Position numbers and translations under genes: made by a program
Part shown: positions 35,993-45,108 of the stretch, piece by piece
How positions within the stretch are numbered: position 1 is the stretch's first letter
How the letters are laid out: each line of letters begins with the position of its first letter
From: Streptococcaceae bacterium
GTDB taxonomy: Bacteria > Bacillota > Bacilli > Lactobacillales > Streptococcaceae
Assembly (NCBI GenBank): GCA_022484805.1
Contig: JAKVKP010000001.1
Location: forward strand, 124,001-188,000
Reading direction: 5' to 3'
Length of the DNA: 64,000 nucleotides
The notes under the pieces: model-generated
Database searches by the model: none
Told to the model about the DNA's origin: nothing
Seen by the model: the letters and a program-made list of their open reading frames with translations, nothing else

Positions 35993-37178
35993 CTCGACTA
36001 ATCACTCCGCTCGCTGCTTTTTTATCAGATTCAGTCAAAACATCAGACCGTTCAATAATAATCATTGGAATATTTTCTGAAGATGCAAAAGCAATCATCT
36101 CGTCATTTTCATTTCTAATGGATACCTGTAATTTTAATTTACGATTATTTAGCATTGGTAATTTAACGTTGTAATTAAATTGCTTAGCTCCTGGACCATC
36201 AGTCATCTCATCATAAGAATTGTCATTGTAAATCCAAGCATTGTTAATAACATCTGTAATAGAAAAAGCAATATAAGTCTTAACATCATCTAGCACTTCA
36301 TAGGCTATATCAAAATCAATCTCACTATTTTCATCAATAATTTTAGGCGAGTTAAGTTTAACGCTTAAATTGTTAATTTTCTGAATGGTAATTTTATCAT
36401 TTGGATCATCTGATTCTTGGCTTTGCATTACTTGTGCAAAATTATCTAGAGAATACTGGTTTGCCACATCTTCTGGACTGCCAAAGGCTTTCACTTTTCC
36501 ATCTTCAATCAATACAGCTTTATTACAATATTTTTTCACTGCATTCATATCATGTGTTACTAAAATAACTGTCTTACCTTCTTCTTTAACTTTCAAAAAG
36601 TAATCATTACACTTTTGCTGAAAAGCTTCGTCACCAACCGCTAAAATTTCATCCAATACCAAAATATCGCTTTTAGCCTGAATTGCAACAGAAAAAGCAA
36701 GCCTAATCTGCATGCCGCTTGAATAATTCTTTAACTTTTGATTCATGAATTCTTCTAATTCAGCAAATTCAACGATACTATCATACATTTCATCGATCTC
36801 ACTTGTTGAAAAGCCTAATAAGGCACCATTCAGATAAACATTTTCATGACCAGTTAATTCAGGATTAAAACCTACACCCAATTCAATAAATGAAACAAGC
36901 TTTCCATTTACTGTGACTTGACCATGTTCAGGAACATAGATTTGCGAAATAATTTTTAAAAGCGTGGATTTACCACTACCATTCCGACCAACAACTCCAA
37001 AAAAGTCCCCCTTTTCAACTTCAAAAGAGATGTCCTTTAATACATGCTGTTCTTTATAACCACGTACACCTTTAAATAAATTAACCAAGGTCATTCTAAG
37101 ACTATCAGTTGCTTCGATTGGTAAGCGGAATAGCTTACTCACATGATTAATTTTTACTGCTATATTATTATCTGTCAT
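35958..37178 (-). CDS. polysaccharide ABC exporter, ATP-binding protein with C-terminal carbohydrate-binding-type domain
   Basis: A 406-residue ATPase of the RgpD/TagH/Wzt class. Walker A is GRNGSGKST (about 63-71), the signature is YSSGMQIRLAF (about 148-158), and Walker B is ILVLDEILAVGDE. Residues from about 265 form a beta-rich extension (ISFDI-type strands; VSIRNENDEM) like the Wzt C-terminal domain, which in some systems recognises the polymer's non-reducing end. It therefore exports a completed lipid-linked chain together with the permease encoded next to it (start and stop overlap by 1 base). Confidence 0.92.
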   Translation of the reverse strand: MTDNNIAVKINHVSKLFRLPIEATDSLRMTLVNLFKGVRGYKEQHVLKDISFEVEKGDFFGVVGRNGSGKSTLLKIISQIYVPEHGQVTVNGKLVSFIELGVGFNPELTGHENVYLNGALLGFSTSEIDEMYDSIVEFAELEEFMNQKLKNYSSGMQIRLAFSVAIQAKSDILVLDEILAVGDEAFQQKCNDYFLKVKEEGKTVILVTHDMNAVKKYCNKAVLIEDGKVKAFGSPEDVANQYSLDNFAQVMQSQESDDPNDKITIQKINNLSVKLNSPKIIDENSEIDFDIAYEVLDDVKTYIAFSITDVINNAWIYNDNSYDEMTDGPGAKQFNYNVKLPMLNNRKLKLQVSIRNENDEMIAFASSENIPMIIIERSDVLTESDKKAASGVISRDGKWQIESSKI

Positions 37179-37984
37179 TATAATATCTCCGCAAATTTTT
37201 TAGCATTTTTATTGAAAACTAGAAGACCAATTGCCAGTACAATAACTGGAATACAATATGGAATTATCGCATAGATTTTATTATTAAACATCTGCCACAC
37301 CGTCATATTTTGACTACTTGTCAATAAATATCTTGCATCCTGAATGATTTGAGCAATTGGATTAAGCAACATTATTTTAGCAATTTCTGGATGCCTGTCC
37401 GAAACAAATGTTATTGGATAAATGATTGGTGTCATATACATGCCAGCTTGCAAACAAACTTCCCAGATTGGACCAATATCACGATATTTTACATAAATCG
37501 TTGATAAAATAAAAGAAACACCAAGTGCCAATATATAAAGCTCAATTAAAAGTAAAATCACTAAAAATGCAAATTTTGAAATTTCAACCCCATTAATTAA
37601 ACCAAAAATAAATACTATCGCTAAATTAATTAATAAGTTAATCAAAGCATTAACTGATACTGACATTACAATAATTTGTGTCGGAAAGCTTAATTTTCTC
37701 AATAAATCACCTCGATTGACTATAGAAGTCATCCCCATCGAAGTAGTTTCTGTAAAAAAGCCCCACAAAACCATTCCTAGAAGTAATGCAACTGCGAAAT
37801 GCGGAATATCCTGTCCAAAACGCATGAAATAAATGAAAACGACATACATCACAGCAAATAACATTAGTGGTTTTAAAATAGACCATAAATGTCCGATTAA
37901 ACTACCTTGATAGCGTAATTTAAAATCTGTTTTAACTAATTCTCTTAATAAAATTCTATTTTTTCTACTAAATAAACCCATCAT
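37178..37984 (-). CDS. polysaccharide ABC exporter, permease
   Basis: A 268-residue ABC-2 permease of the RgpC/TagG/Wzm type with six membrane segments. The N-terminal amphipathic gate LLRELVKTDFKLRYQGSLIGHLWSILKPL is typical (core FKLRYQGSLIG). It exports the undecaprenyl-linked polysaccharide backbone. AAGGAG lies 2 bases before the ATG at 37984 but 5 before the ATG at 37981, so the second ATG is probably the real start. It is the first gene of the polysaccharide operon; upstream (37985-38198) TATACT and TGTTATAAG elements offer possible promoters. Confidence 0.92.
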   Translation of the reverse strand: MMGLFSRKNRILLRELVKTDFKLRYQGSLIGHLWSILKPLMLFAVMYVVFIYFMRFGQDIPHFAVALLLGMVLWGFFTETTSMGMTSIVNRGDLLRKLSFPTQIIVMSVSVNALINLLINLAIVFIFGLINGVEISKFAFLVILLLIELYILALGVSFILSTIYVKYRDIGPIWEVCLQAGMYMTPIIYPITFVSDRHPEIAKIMLLNPIAQIIQDARYLLTSSQNMTVWQMFNNKIYAIIPYCIPVIVLAIGLLVFNKNAKKFAEIL

Positions 37985-38167
37985 TTCTCCTTAATCAATG
38001 TCGGCAATAAAAGCCATGAGTTGATTTTTCTTATAACAAACTTAGTTTAGTATACACTATTTAATTAACATTTTCATCAAACCTATAAACTGCAGATTCG
38101 ATCATTAACAATACTTAATAATTTTTTTAATTTAAACATTAACTAATAAATAACTATTTCAAGCAAA

Positions 38168-38190
38168 AAGCAAGGTATCATGCCTCGCTT
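38168..38190 (-). terminator. intrinsic terminator after murF
   Basis: AAGC-AGG pairs with CCT-GCTT (one mismatch) around a TATCATG loop. The minus strand ends in CTTTTTG. It lies 9 bases past the murF stop. Confidence 0.75.
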
Positions 38191-38198
38191 CTAATTAC

Positions 38199-39557
38199 TT
38201 AATTTTCTAATAATTTTTCGACCACTTGGTCTAAATGCATACTATTTGAACCCTTTAAAAGCACTTGATCTGTATTTGAAATAGAATCTAACAAATCGAC
38301 AATCAAATCAGACTGCTCGTCTATATTGGCATTTTTTTGATAAAAGCGAACAGCACCTCGTGGATAGATCTCTGCTGCAAGCTCAGCCAGTGGCCACATT
38401 TCCTCACCATACAAAAATAGCCTTTGAATTTTTTCGGGATTAAGATGTAAAATCATCGATTGGTGCAAAGCCTTTGAATCACTTCCCAATTCTTTCATAT
38501 CTGCAAGCACAGCAATTTTAGACTGCCCTGGCAGTTCAGTAAATGAATCCAAGGTTAAGCCCATTGCCGTTGGATTTGCATTATAAACATCGCTTAAGAG
38601 CTCAATTCCTGATTCAGAGGTTAACCATTCTGTTCGATTACGCGTTAATTTTAAATTAGCTAAAGCATGATGGATTTTAGAAATCGTCAGTTGATGCGTT
38701 GCTAATCCAACATAAATCGCCAAAAGGGCATTATTTGCATTATATATGCCACTAAGAGGTATTTCAAATTCTCCTTCCGCGAAATTAACTGAAAAGGTAC
38801 TTTTTGATTTACCCTCTTTAAAATTAGTGATAAATACTTCACCCATTGTGCCAAAACGCTTCACACGCTGTGCATTAATAAAAGGCTCTAAAATTGGATC
38901 ATCAGGTATCACTAACAAGCCGGTATCTAATAACCCATCTTGTATCTGCATTTTACCCTCAGCAATTTTTTCACGGCTACCAAAAAATTCAAGATGAGCT
39001 TCACCAATCATTGTAATCACAGCAATATCTGGGCGTGCTATTTCCGAAAGCAGCTTGATGTCACCAAAGTGATCCTGTCCCATCTCTAATATCAGATATT
39101 CAGTTTTTTCTGGCATATGCATTATCGTATAAGGTAACCCAATTTCATTATTATAATTACCTTGTGTCTTATAGGTATGACATGATTCTGACATCACCGC
39201 GGCAATCATATCCTTAGTGGTCGTCTTGCCATTGCTGCCAGTTACCGCAATTACTTTAATATCAGAATGCGCTCTTACGTAGCTTGCTAGTTGTTGAAAG
39301 GCAGTCAAATTATCCTTGACTTTGAGGTATGGCATGGCGCTAATATCTTGTTCTGAAAATGTCGCTATTGCACCATTTTTTTGAGCAAGACTGATAAAAT
39401 CATGTCCATCTCTTGCCCCCTTCAGCGGTAAAAAGAAATCCCCGTCCTTAATTTTTCTGGAATCAAATTCAATATTGCCAATTACAAAATCTGGAAATGA
39501 TTGATAATCATTTTCGGCTGATACAATCATTCCAATTTGATGTAAGGTTAGTTTCAT
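38199..39557 (-). CDS. murF: UDP-MurNAc-tripeptide:D-Ala-D-Ala ligase
   Basis: A 452-residue Mur ligase that adds the D-Ala-D-Ala dipeptide to the peptidoglycan precursor with ATP. The three-domain layout is visible: an N-terminal uridine-binding domain (IEFDSRKIKDGDFFLPL), the central ATPase with AVTGSNGKTTTKDMIA (about 103-118) and the MurF-typical GNYNNEIGLPYT and LEMGQDH, then a C-terminal domain (NPTAMGLTLDSF). It follows ddl by about 60 bases, so the enzyme making the dipeptide and the one using it are cotranscribed. A terminator follows. Confidence 0.95.
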   Translation of the reverse strand: MKLTLHQIGMIVSAENDYQSFPDFVIGNIEFDSRKIKDGDFFLPLKGARDGHDFISLAQKNGAIATFSEQDISAMPYLKVKDNLTAFQQLASYVRAHSDIKVIAVTGSNGKTTTKDMIAAVMSESCHTYKTQGNYNNEIGLPYTIMHMPEKTEYLILEMGQDHFGDIKLLSEIARPDIAVITMIGEAHLEFFGSREKIAEGKMQIQDGLLDTGLLVIPDDPILEPFINAQRVKRFGTMGEVFITNFKEGKSKSTFSVNFAEGEFEIPLSGIYNANNALLAIYVGLATHQLTISKIHHALANLKLTRNRTEWLTSESGIELLSDVYNANPTAMGLTLDSFTELPGQSKIAVLADMKELGSDSKALHQSMILHLNPEKIQRLFLYGEEMWPLAELAAEIYPRGAVRFYQKNANIDEQSDLIVDLLDSISNTDQVLLKGSNSMHLDQVVEKLLEN

Positions 39558-39619
39558 TAATAAGTCACTGCTTTCAATTTATTCTTTTGTTACTAGATTT
39601 TCTTCATTTGGCTTAATGA

Positions 39620-40675
39620 CTACTGTTCAAAATAGCCTTGTCTTAGCTCAAAGCGTTCAACTGCTAGATTTAATAGCTTTTCAATTAAATCGGCATATTT
39701 TAAACCCATATTCTCCCATAGCAATGGATACATTGAAAATTCAGTAAAACCGGGCATCGTATTTAACTCATTCAAGTAGACCTCATTATTTTCATCTAGG
39801 AAAAAATCACAACGAGCAAGCCCTGAACAATCTAACAGCTGGTAGGCTCTTTTGGCATAAATGCGCACCTTATGCTTAACAGCGTCATTGACATGTGCTG
39901 GAATTTGCATTTCAATTCGATTATCAATATATTTAGAATTATAATCGTAAAAAGCAACGTCCTTAACAATTTCCCCTGGCTCAGTCGTTTCAACCACTTC
40001 ATTGCCCAATACTGCTACTTCTATTTCACGTGCATCCAGGCCTTGTTCGACTAATATTCGTGAATCATATTTTGCTGCCAGCTCTAGACCTAAGACTAGC
40101 TCTGAAGAATTATCTGCTTTAGAAATGCCGACAGATGATCCCATATTAGCAGGTTTAATGAACATCGGATAGTCCAATTTTTCTTCACAGCGATCAATGA
40201 TTTGCTGGCTGTTTTCAGCAAACTCACTTCGATTAAGGGCTATAAAATTAACTTGAGGAATGCCAGCCGTTTCAAGTAATAGCTTAGTTGTAATCTTATC
40301 CATGCCAGTTGCTGATGCTAAAACACCAACACCGACATAAGGCATTTTAATGGTTTCTAAAAAGCCTTGAATTGTCCCATCTTCTCCCATTGGTCCATGC
40401 AGAACTGGAAAACAAACTGCTCCAGTCTCATAAATATCACTCGGAGAAATTTTATCTGCCAAATCAAAACAGTGATTCGTTAATAAATCTTCTTGTTTAG
40501 CGGGTTTAGTTTCAAACTGCTTACCTCGAATAAAGTCTCCCGTTTGGGTAATAAAATAGGTCTTAACAAAATAGCGATTATAATTGATCGCATTCAGCAC
40601 TGAAAAAGCTGAAAGAATGGATACCTCACGTTCAGCACTACGACCACCATACAGCATCACTATTGTTTGTTTCAT
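39620..40675 (-). CDS. ddl: D-alanine-D-alanine ligase
   Basis: A 351-residue ATP-grasp ligase. It opens with [19 protein letters not shown] and has [11 protein letters not shown] (about 113-123), [16 protein letters not shown] (about 168-183) and the magnesium site near the C-terminus ([22 protein letters not shown], core NELNTMPG). The omega-loop reads FYDYNSKY with Tyr in the position that is Phe in D-Ala-D-lactate ligases, so normal D-Ala-D-Ala ends, and vancomycin-sensitive precursors, are predicted. GAGGC-like ribosome site. Upstream lies the terminator of ackA. Confidence 0.95.
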   Translation of the reverse strand: MKQTIVMLYGGRSAEREVSILSAFSVLNAINYNRYFVKTYFITQTGDFIRGKQFETKPAKQEDLLTNHCFDLADKISPSDIYETGAVCFPVLHGPMGEDGTIQGFLETIKMPYVGVGVLASATGMDKITTKLLLETAGIPQVNFIALNRSEFAENSQQIIDRCEEKLDYPMFIKPANMGSSVGISKADNSSELVLGLELAAKYDSRILVEQGLDAREIEVAVLGNEVVETTEPGEIVKDVAFYDYNSKYIDNRIEMQIPAHVNDAVKHKVRIYAKRAYQLLDCSGLARCDFFLDENNEVYLNELNTMPGFTEFSMYPLLWENMGLKYADLIEKLLNLAVERFELRQGYFEQ

Positions 40676-40730
40676 ATTTGCCTCCCATAGTTCATTGATT
40701 AATTGTAGTTATTACTATATTTTATCATAT

Positions 40731-40768
40731 AAAAAAACCCAAAGTACAAGAAGACTTTGAGTTTTTTT
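40731..40768 (-). terminator. intrinsic terminator after ackA
   Basis: AAAAAAAC-CAAAGT pairs with ACTTTG-GTTTTTTT with one mismatch and an 8-base loop. It lies 5 bases past the ackA stop. Confidence 0.88.
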
Positions 40769-40772
40769 GTTT

Positions 40773-41969
40773 TTATGAACGATTTCTTAATTTTTCAACA
40801 TCTCGAGCGATGACTAACTCTTCATCAGTCGGAATGACTAACACCTTAACCTTAGAATCTGCCGTAGAAATATCCCCTTCAACACCAAAGACATTTTTAC
40901 TTTCATCAATTTTAATACCGAACCAGGCAAGTCCATCCACAATCGCACTTCTTACCCACGTTGAGTTTTCACCAATTCCTGCTGTGAAAACAATCGCATC
41001 TGCACCATGTAAAACCGCCAAATACTGTCCAATATATTTTTGAATACGATTTACAAAAATGTCAAAAGCTAATTCAGCATCGTGATTTCCAGCCTTACGC
41101 TCATCAATAATATCACGCATATCCGAAGAAATACCTGAAATACCTAATAAGCCTGATTGACGATTTAAAATATCAATCATTTCATTGATACTAGTAATTC
41201 CTAGTTTTTCCATAATGAACGGTAACGCTGAAGGATCAATGTCACCTGAACGGGTTCCCATTGTAACACCAGCAAGTGGTGTAAAGCCCATTGACGTATC
41301 TACAGATCGACCATGTCTCACGGCTGTGATTGAAGCACCATTACCAATATGAGCAGTAATCAGTTTTGTTTCGTCTAATGGTTTCCCTAAAAGTTCAGCC
41401 GCCTTTCGACTGACATAGGCATGACTTGTACCATGTGCACCATATTTTCTAACTTTAAAATCTTCATAATAGCTTCTAGGTATACTATATAAATAATTAA
41501 CAGGCGGCATTGTTGAGTGAAATGCTGTATCAAATACCGCAACTGAAATAATATTTGGTAAAATCTTTTTAAATGCTCGAATACCGGATGCATTAGCCAT
41601 ATTGTGCAATGGAGCTAATTCAGCTAATGACTCAATTTTTGTCAATACTTCATCTGTTACAACTACGGATTTTTTAAAGGTTTCTCCACCCGCAACAACA
41701 CGATGACCAACACCAGTAATCTCATCAAATGACTCAATAATTTTTAGATTAATTAATTCTTCTAAAAGCTTTTCAACCGCCTGCTCGTGATTGGGAACGG
41801 TTTCAATTTCCTCTAATTTTTTACCATCTCCATATTTGATAGTAAATATCGAATCCTGTAGACCAATTCTCTCAACAATACCCTTGGCAACAACAATTTC
41901 TTCTGGCATTTTATAAAGTTGCCATTTTAAACTAGAACTTCCTGCATTGATTGCGATTGTTTTAGACAT
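40773..41969 (-). CDS. ackA: acetate kinase
   Basis: A 398-residue ASKHA-fold kinase that converts acetyl phosphate and ADP to acetate and ATP, the last energy-yielding step of mixed-acid fermentation. Signatures: [14 protein letters not shown] (about 4-17), [11 protein letters not shown] (about 143-153), [11 protein letters not shown] (about 203-213) and [12 protein letters not shown] (about 235-246). I start at MSKT (ATG 41969), the conserved N-terminus; an ATG two codons upstream is nearly on top of the ribosome site. A cre-like site at 42160 suggests CcpA control. Confidence 0.96.
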   Translation of the reverse strand: MSKTIAINAGSSSLKWQLYKMPEEIVVAKGIVERIGLQDSIFTIKYGDGKKLEEIETVPNHEQAVEKLLEELINLKIIESFDEITGVGHRVVAGGETFKKSVVVTDEVLTKIESLAELAPLHNMANASGIRAFKKILPNIISVAVFDTAFHSTMPPVNYLYSIPRSYYEDFKVRKYGAHGTSHAYVSRKAAELLGKPLDETKLITAHIGNGASITAVRHGRSVDTSMGFTPLAGVTMGTRSGDIDPSALPFIMEKLGITSINEMIDILNRQSGLLGISGISSDMRDIIDERKAGNHDAELAFDIFVNRIQKYIGQYLAVLHGADAIVFTAGIGENSTWVRSAIVDGLAWFGIKIDESKNVFGVEGDISTADSKVKVLVIPTDEELVIARDVEKLRNRS

Positions 41970-42159
41970 AATCATTCTTCCTTATCTAGCTCCAAACAAC
42001 CTGCCACACTTAATTAAAGTAACTATTAAATAATTAAACATGAATATTCAACATGCGTTTCATTCAATGCTATATTTTTATTAAGAGTAGCTAAAAGTTG
42101 TTCTAGCTTCTATCATTCTTTTAAGTTAACATATTCAGTTTAACAAAAAAAAATGATTT

Positions 42160-42173
42160 TGAAAACGCTTTTT
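42160..42173. promoter_or_regulatory. cre-like (CcpA) site upstream of ackA
   Basis: TGAAAACGCTTTTT; its reverse complement AAAAAGCGTTTTCA matches the WGWAARCGYTWWMA consensus at 13 of 14 positions. It is about 190 bases upstream of ackA, a range in which CcpA activates acetate kinase in Bacillus and relatives. Binding is inferred. Confidence 0.5.
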
Positions 42174-42204
42174 TATCAGATTTTAAAGAAATGAATTAAA
42201 TCAT

Positions 42205-43182
42205 CTAAATCGCTGCTGCTTGCCATTTTTTCAACATTTGCATGAAATCCTTAATCGCTTTCGGATCTCTTAAACTCATTAATTGATAGATAAACAGTTC
42301 ATTTTGCTTATTATCCTCACTTGGTTTTTCGAAAAGATATAGCGCTTTTTGAACTTGCTCACCTTTAAAGGCCTCATCTGGTAAATTGATGACCATTTGT
42401 AAATAGCAGCTTTTCTTTAACCAATTTACTAATAAATCAGATTGTTCAGAATCAAATAAGGTAAGTGGCGCTAGAAAAATTGCCAAACCGCCGGCTTTTA
42501 AATTTTTTAATGCATTTTCAATCATCAGATGATGAGTATAGGTATGGCCCTCTTGGGCAAAAACTTGATATTGTTTCGCAATTTCATCAAGAGGATAATA
42601 ACCAACAGGTAAATCACCAATAACAACATCAGCCAATGTACCATGATATTGAACTGCGTCCATATGATTTAGTTTAAGTCGACTATTAGTTAAATCAGCA
42701 ATGCTGGCTGCCAAGGAAATTAGTAAATCATCGTTTTCAATCCCAGTTAAAGCGCCAATTTTGAAAACTGGCAAACCAAATTCAATCGTTTGGCTTAAAT
42801 TGGCTGTGCCACTTCCAAAATCAAGTATATTAAGTGAATCTTTTTGTATTAATTGATCAATTAAAAAAGCAAAAATGAAACCGATACTGTCTGGTGTGAG
42901 TGCATGGTTTGCCTGAATGCTAGTCGTTTGATAGCCTTTTATCATCACGAATTGAAAAACTTTTCGGAAATCTTCTGAAGATAAGTCTAATGCTTTGAGT
43001 TTTTCAAAATTCTTCTCAATTTCCAACGTAGATGTCTTAATATTTCCGTTTTCAAGAAATTGTTGATAACGAATATTTTGTTCAATTAACGCATCAAAAA
43101 AATCAGTGCTCAATTCATTTTGTAAAAATTGTGTATTAAAAACTATTTTATCGACAGCTGTTTCAATTCTTTCAATTTCCAT
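42205..43182 (-). CDS. class I SAM-dependent methyltransferase (YtxK-like)
   Basis: A 325-residue protein with an N-terminal helical region and a C-terminal N6-adenine-methylase-like fold. The SAM motif I is ILDFGSGTANLSQ (about 119-131), and the catalytic NPPY-type motif is replaced by GDLPVGYYP (about 196-204), as in the YtxK-like group. No restriction partner is nearby. It lies between comGG and ackA, a position conserved in streptococci and lactococci. Start at ATG 43182 with AAGGTGG 8 bases before; a GTG at 43194 lies inside that ribosome site. Substrate unknown. Confidence 0.88.
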   Translation of the reverse strand: MEIERIETAVDKIVFNTQFLQNELSTDFFDALIEQNIRYQQFLENGNIKTSTLEIEKNFEKLKALDLSSEDFRKVFQFVMIKGYQTTSIQANHALTPDSIGFIFAFLIDQLIQKDSLNILDFGSGTANLSQTIEFGLPVFKIGALTGIENDDLLISLAASIADLTNSRLKLNHMDAVQYHGTLADVVIGDLPVGYYPLDEIAKQYQVFAQEGHTYTHHLMIENALKNLKAGGLAIFLAPLTLFDSEQSDLLVNWLKKSCYLQMVINLPDEAFKGEQVQKALYLFEKPSEDNKQNELFIYQLMSLRDPKAIKDFMQMLKKWQAAAI

Positions 43183-43319
43183 GCTATATGCCACCTTTTA
43201 TAATCAGTTAATCCATTCAATGATAAAAAATTAATTTATCAAGTGAATTATTAAGTTTTTTTATCAAACAAACTTTCCAATCTCTATTTTAGCAAGAGCC
43301 GCTGACAGAAAGCAATCAA

Positions 43320-43685
43320 TTATTCATTCAAATATATTTTTCTTATCCAAAAATGCTCTTGATCACTTCCATCTGGAAAAATTTTCAATTGCAGCTCGGA
43401 ATTTGCCTGATCTATTAATTGATAATCTACTCGACCAGTTTCAAATTGGACTGAGCCTTGATTATTTATACTATTTTCGAGCAAATAGCGCTTTGTAAGC
43501 ACCTCCATCACTGCAACTTTAGCAGATAATTTTTGTAATTTTAAAAATTGTAACTCCTGTTTTTGTAAATCAAATCCAAAATTAAGTGTTAGAAAAAAAA
43601 TACTATATAAAATTAAAACAATTAATAAAATGCCACCATCTAATTTTTTATTTTGCATACCAAAAATATTTACCCTGAAAGCCAT
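43320..43685 (-). CDS. comGG: competence pilus minor component ComGG
   Basis: A 121-residue protein with one N-terminal hydrophobic segment (GGILLIVLILYSIFFLTL, about 17-34) and an extracellular domain. ComGG is a minor pseudopilin that joins the transformation pilus and, unlike the others, often lacks a perfect prepilin site; here GG-ILLIV replaces the usual G-FTLIE. The start at 43685 overlaps comGF by 38 bases and has a GAGGTGA ribosome site about 10 bases upstream. Last gene of the comG operon. Identified by position, size and topology. Confidence 0.8.
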   Translation of the reverse strand: MAFRVNIFGMQNKKLDGGILLIVLILYSIFFLTLNFGFDLQKQELQFLKLQKLSAKVAVMEVLTKRYLLENSINNQGSVQFETGRVDYQLIDQANSELQLKIFPDGSDQEHFWIRKIYLNE

Positions 43686-44106
43686 CTAGTAACGTCACCT
43701 CAATTATGACTAACTGATCTCTTTGAAAAATCTCTACAGTTTTAACATTCATTAACATCGGCTGATAGCCCAAGCCATTAACATTCATTTTTCTGAAATC
43801 TAATCCGCTTTTCGATTTTGCTTGACCGAAGGTAATCACTTTCTGCTCTTGAGCATTACCTTTTTCTACGAATAGCCAGTTTCCTTCAATTTTAACCAAT
43901 TTAGCACCTGCTAATTCTATATCCAATAAGTTACTAAATCGCACCCAATCGACTGCGCTCGCATTTTTTAGCTCAAGCAGAATCCTTGATTCAAATTTTG
44001 TTAGACCACTAACTAATAATAAGGCCCCAGAAATCGCCATTAACGCTACTAAGCCTTCTAATAATGTAAAGGCCTTATTCCAAAATTTTAAAAGTAATGA
44101 TTTCAC
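43648..44106 (-). CDS. comGF: competence pilus minor pseudopilin ComGF
   Basis: A 152-residue pseudopilin. The prepilin motif is NKAFTLLEGLVAL (cleavage before Phe12-13, Glu at +5), followed by a hydrophobic stretch and a beta-rich C-terminal domain (NWLFVEKGNAQEQKVITFG, core WLFVEKG) typical of ComGF. It would be processed by the ComC peptidase and contribute to the DNA-uptake pilus. It overlaps comGE by 32 bases and comGG by 38, so the whole operon is translated in overlapping fashion. Confidence 0.88.
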   Translation of the reverse strand: MKSLLLKFWNKAFTLLEGLVALMAISGALLLVSGLTKFESRILLELKNASAVDWVRFSNLLDIELAGAKLVKIEGNWLFVEKGNAQEQKVITFGQAKSKSGLDFRKMNVNGLGYQPMLMNVKTVEIFQRDQLVIIEVTLLDGFQGKYFWYAK

Positions 44107-44401
44107 GCCCTTCTATTTTCAGCATTCGGATTTTTGACCAATTATCAGCAGATACAGTAACGCTAACATCGCACCCATTATCAATTTCAAAGTTATGATT
44201 TGAAATTTCAAGCTGATTTTTTCGTTCTTGAATCGTTCTTATAGTTAATACTTGATTTATTAATAATTTCTTGTTAATGATAAACTGATTAAAACCGTCC
44301 AATAAAAAGCTTGTAATCAAGGCAGAAAGCCCTAAAGCAATGATTGATTCAATCAAAATATAACCCTTAGGGATTCGAAATTGTCTTTTTATATTGACCA
44401 C
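44075..44401 (-). CDS. comGE: competence pilus minor pseudopilin ComGE
   Basis: A 108-residue pseudopilin. The prepilin site is PKGYILIESIIALGLSAL (cleavage after Gly13, Glu at +5, then about 20 hydrophobic residues). The rest is a short helical and beta domain. ComGE is usually very small and divergent, so the call rests on the motif and on its place between comGD and comGF. It overlaps comGD by 35 bases and comGF by 32. Confidence 0.85.
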   Translation of the reverse strand: MVNIKRQFRIPKGYILIESIIALGLSALITSFLLDGFNQFIINKKLLINQVLTIRTIQERKNQLEISNHNFEIDNGCDVSVTVSADNWSKIRMLKIEGREIITFKILE

Positions 44402-44795
44402 TCCCTAACAAAAATTGATAGCTTACTTTTTCTAGCTTTGTTTCTAAAATAAGATCAAATTTTTCAATTTTTGACAAATTACCATTCGCTAAATATTTAA
44501 TCACAAAATCTTCTCTGGAAATTTTAATATGCGCTGGCATCATAACCTGCCATTCATTTTGATTAGTTCTTGCAGAACGAACATAAAAGTAATTAGACTC
44601 AAACCCAAAAAAATAATCCTGTTCATATGCAATTGCTAGACGCTGAGTTGCTTTAATTTTTGATTCAACTTGCTGAACAAATAATGTTTCAACTAAAGTT
44701 CGCTGAATCACCTGATAATTTTTTATCGAAATCAAGCTCACTAAACTAATAATAAGCATCACGATTAAAGACTCTAATAAAGTAAAAGCGCTAAT
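44367..44795 (-). CDS. comGD: competence pilus minor pseudopilin ComGD, probable AUU start
   Basis: A 142-residue pseudopilin if read from the ATT at 44795. Only then is the prepilin motif complete: ISAFTLLESLIVMLII (cleavage before Phe, Glu at +5). The first ATG/GTG in frame (44759/44762) lies inside the hydrophobic helix and would give a protein lacking the processing site. Upstream the frame stays open for about 30 codons without ATG, GTG or TTG. The ATT overlaps the comGC stop (ATTAG), like ATGA couplings elsewhere in the operon. AUU initiation coupled to comGC translation is inference; a decayed start codon is the alternative. Confidence 0.75.
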   Translation of the reverse strand: MSAFTLLESLIVMLIISLVSLISIKNYQVIQRTLVETLFVQQVESKIKATQRLAIAYEQDYFFGFESNYFYVRSARTNQNEWQVMMPAHIKISREDFVIKYLANGNLSKIEKFDLILETKLEKVSYQFLLGSGQYKKTISNP

Positions 44796-45108
44796 CGATA
44801 GTGAGTCTCGATTTGTCCTCAGAATGCTTCTTATAGTACGCTTGATAGGTATTCGCCTGCTTTTCTGTGATAAAATTTTCGGATACTAACTGATTAATAG
44901 ATGGCAATTTATCATTTGTAACCTCGTATATCTCTGCCTGTGCTTCAACAACTTTTACAATTGCCATCTCACCTTTTGTCTGCACACTTTCCTTTTGTTC
45001 AGCTAAATTTGGTACAAATAAAAGTATGAGTATACTAATTATTACCATCACAATCAACATTTCAATCAAGGTAAAGCCTTCAAATTGATATTTTAAGATT
45101 TTTTTCAT
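44791..45108 (-). CDS. comGC: major competence pseudopilin ComGC
   Basis: A 105-residue major pilin of the transformation pilus that binds and pulls in DNA. The prepilin site is FEGFTLIEMLIVMVIISILI (cleavage after Gly10, Glu at +5), then the conserved LFVPNLAEQKESVQTKGEMAIVKVVEAQ (core VPNLAEQKE). Start at ATG 45108, overlapping the comGB stop as ATGA, with GGGGG upstream; a longer frame from 45162 runs into comGB and lacks homology. Assembled by ComGA/ComGB and processed by a prepilin peptidase encoded elsewhere. Confidence 0.94.
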   Translation of the reverse strand: MKKILKYQFEGFTLIEMLIVMVIISILILLFVPNLAEQKESVQTKGEMAIVKVVEAQAEIYEVTNDKLPSINQLVSENFITEKQANTYQAYYKKHSEDKSRLTID

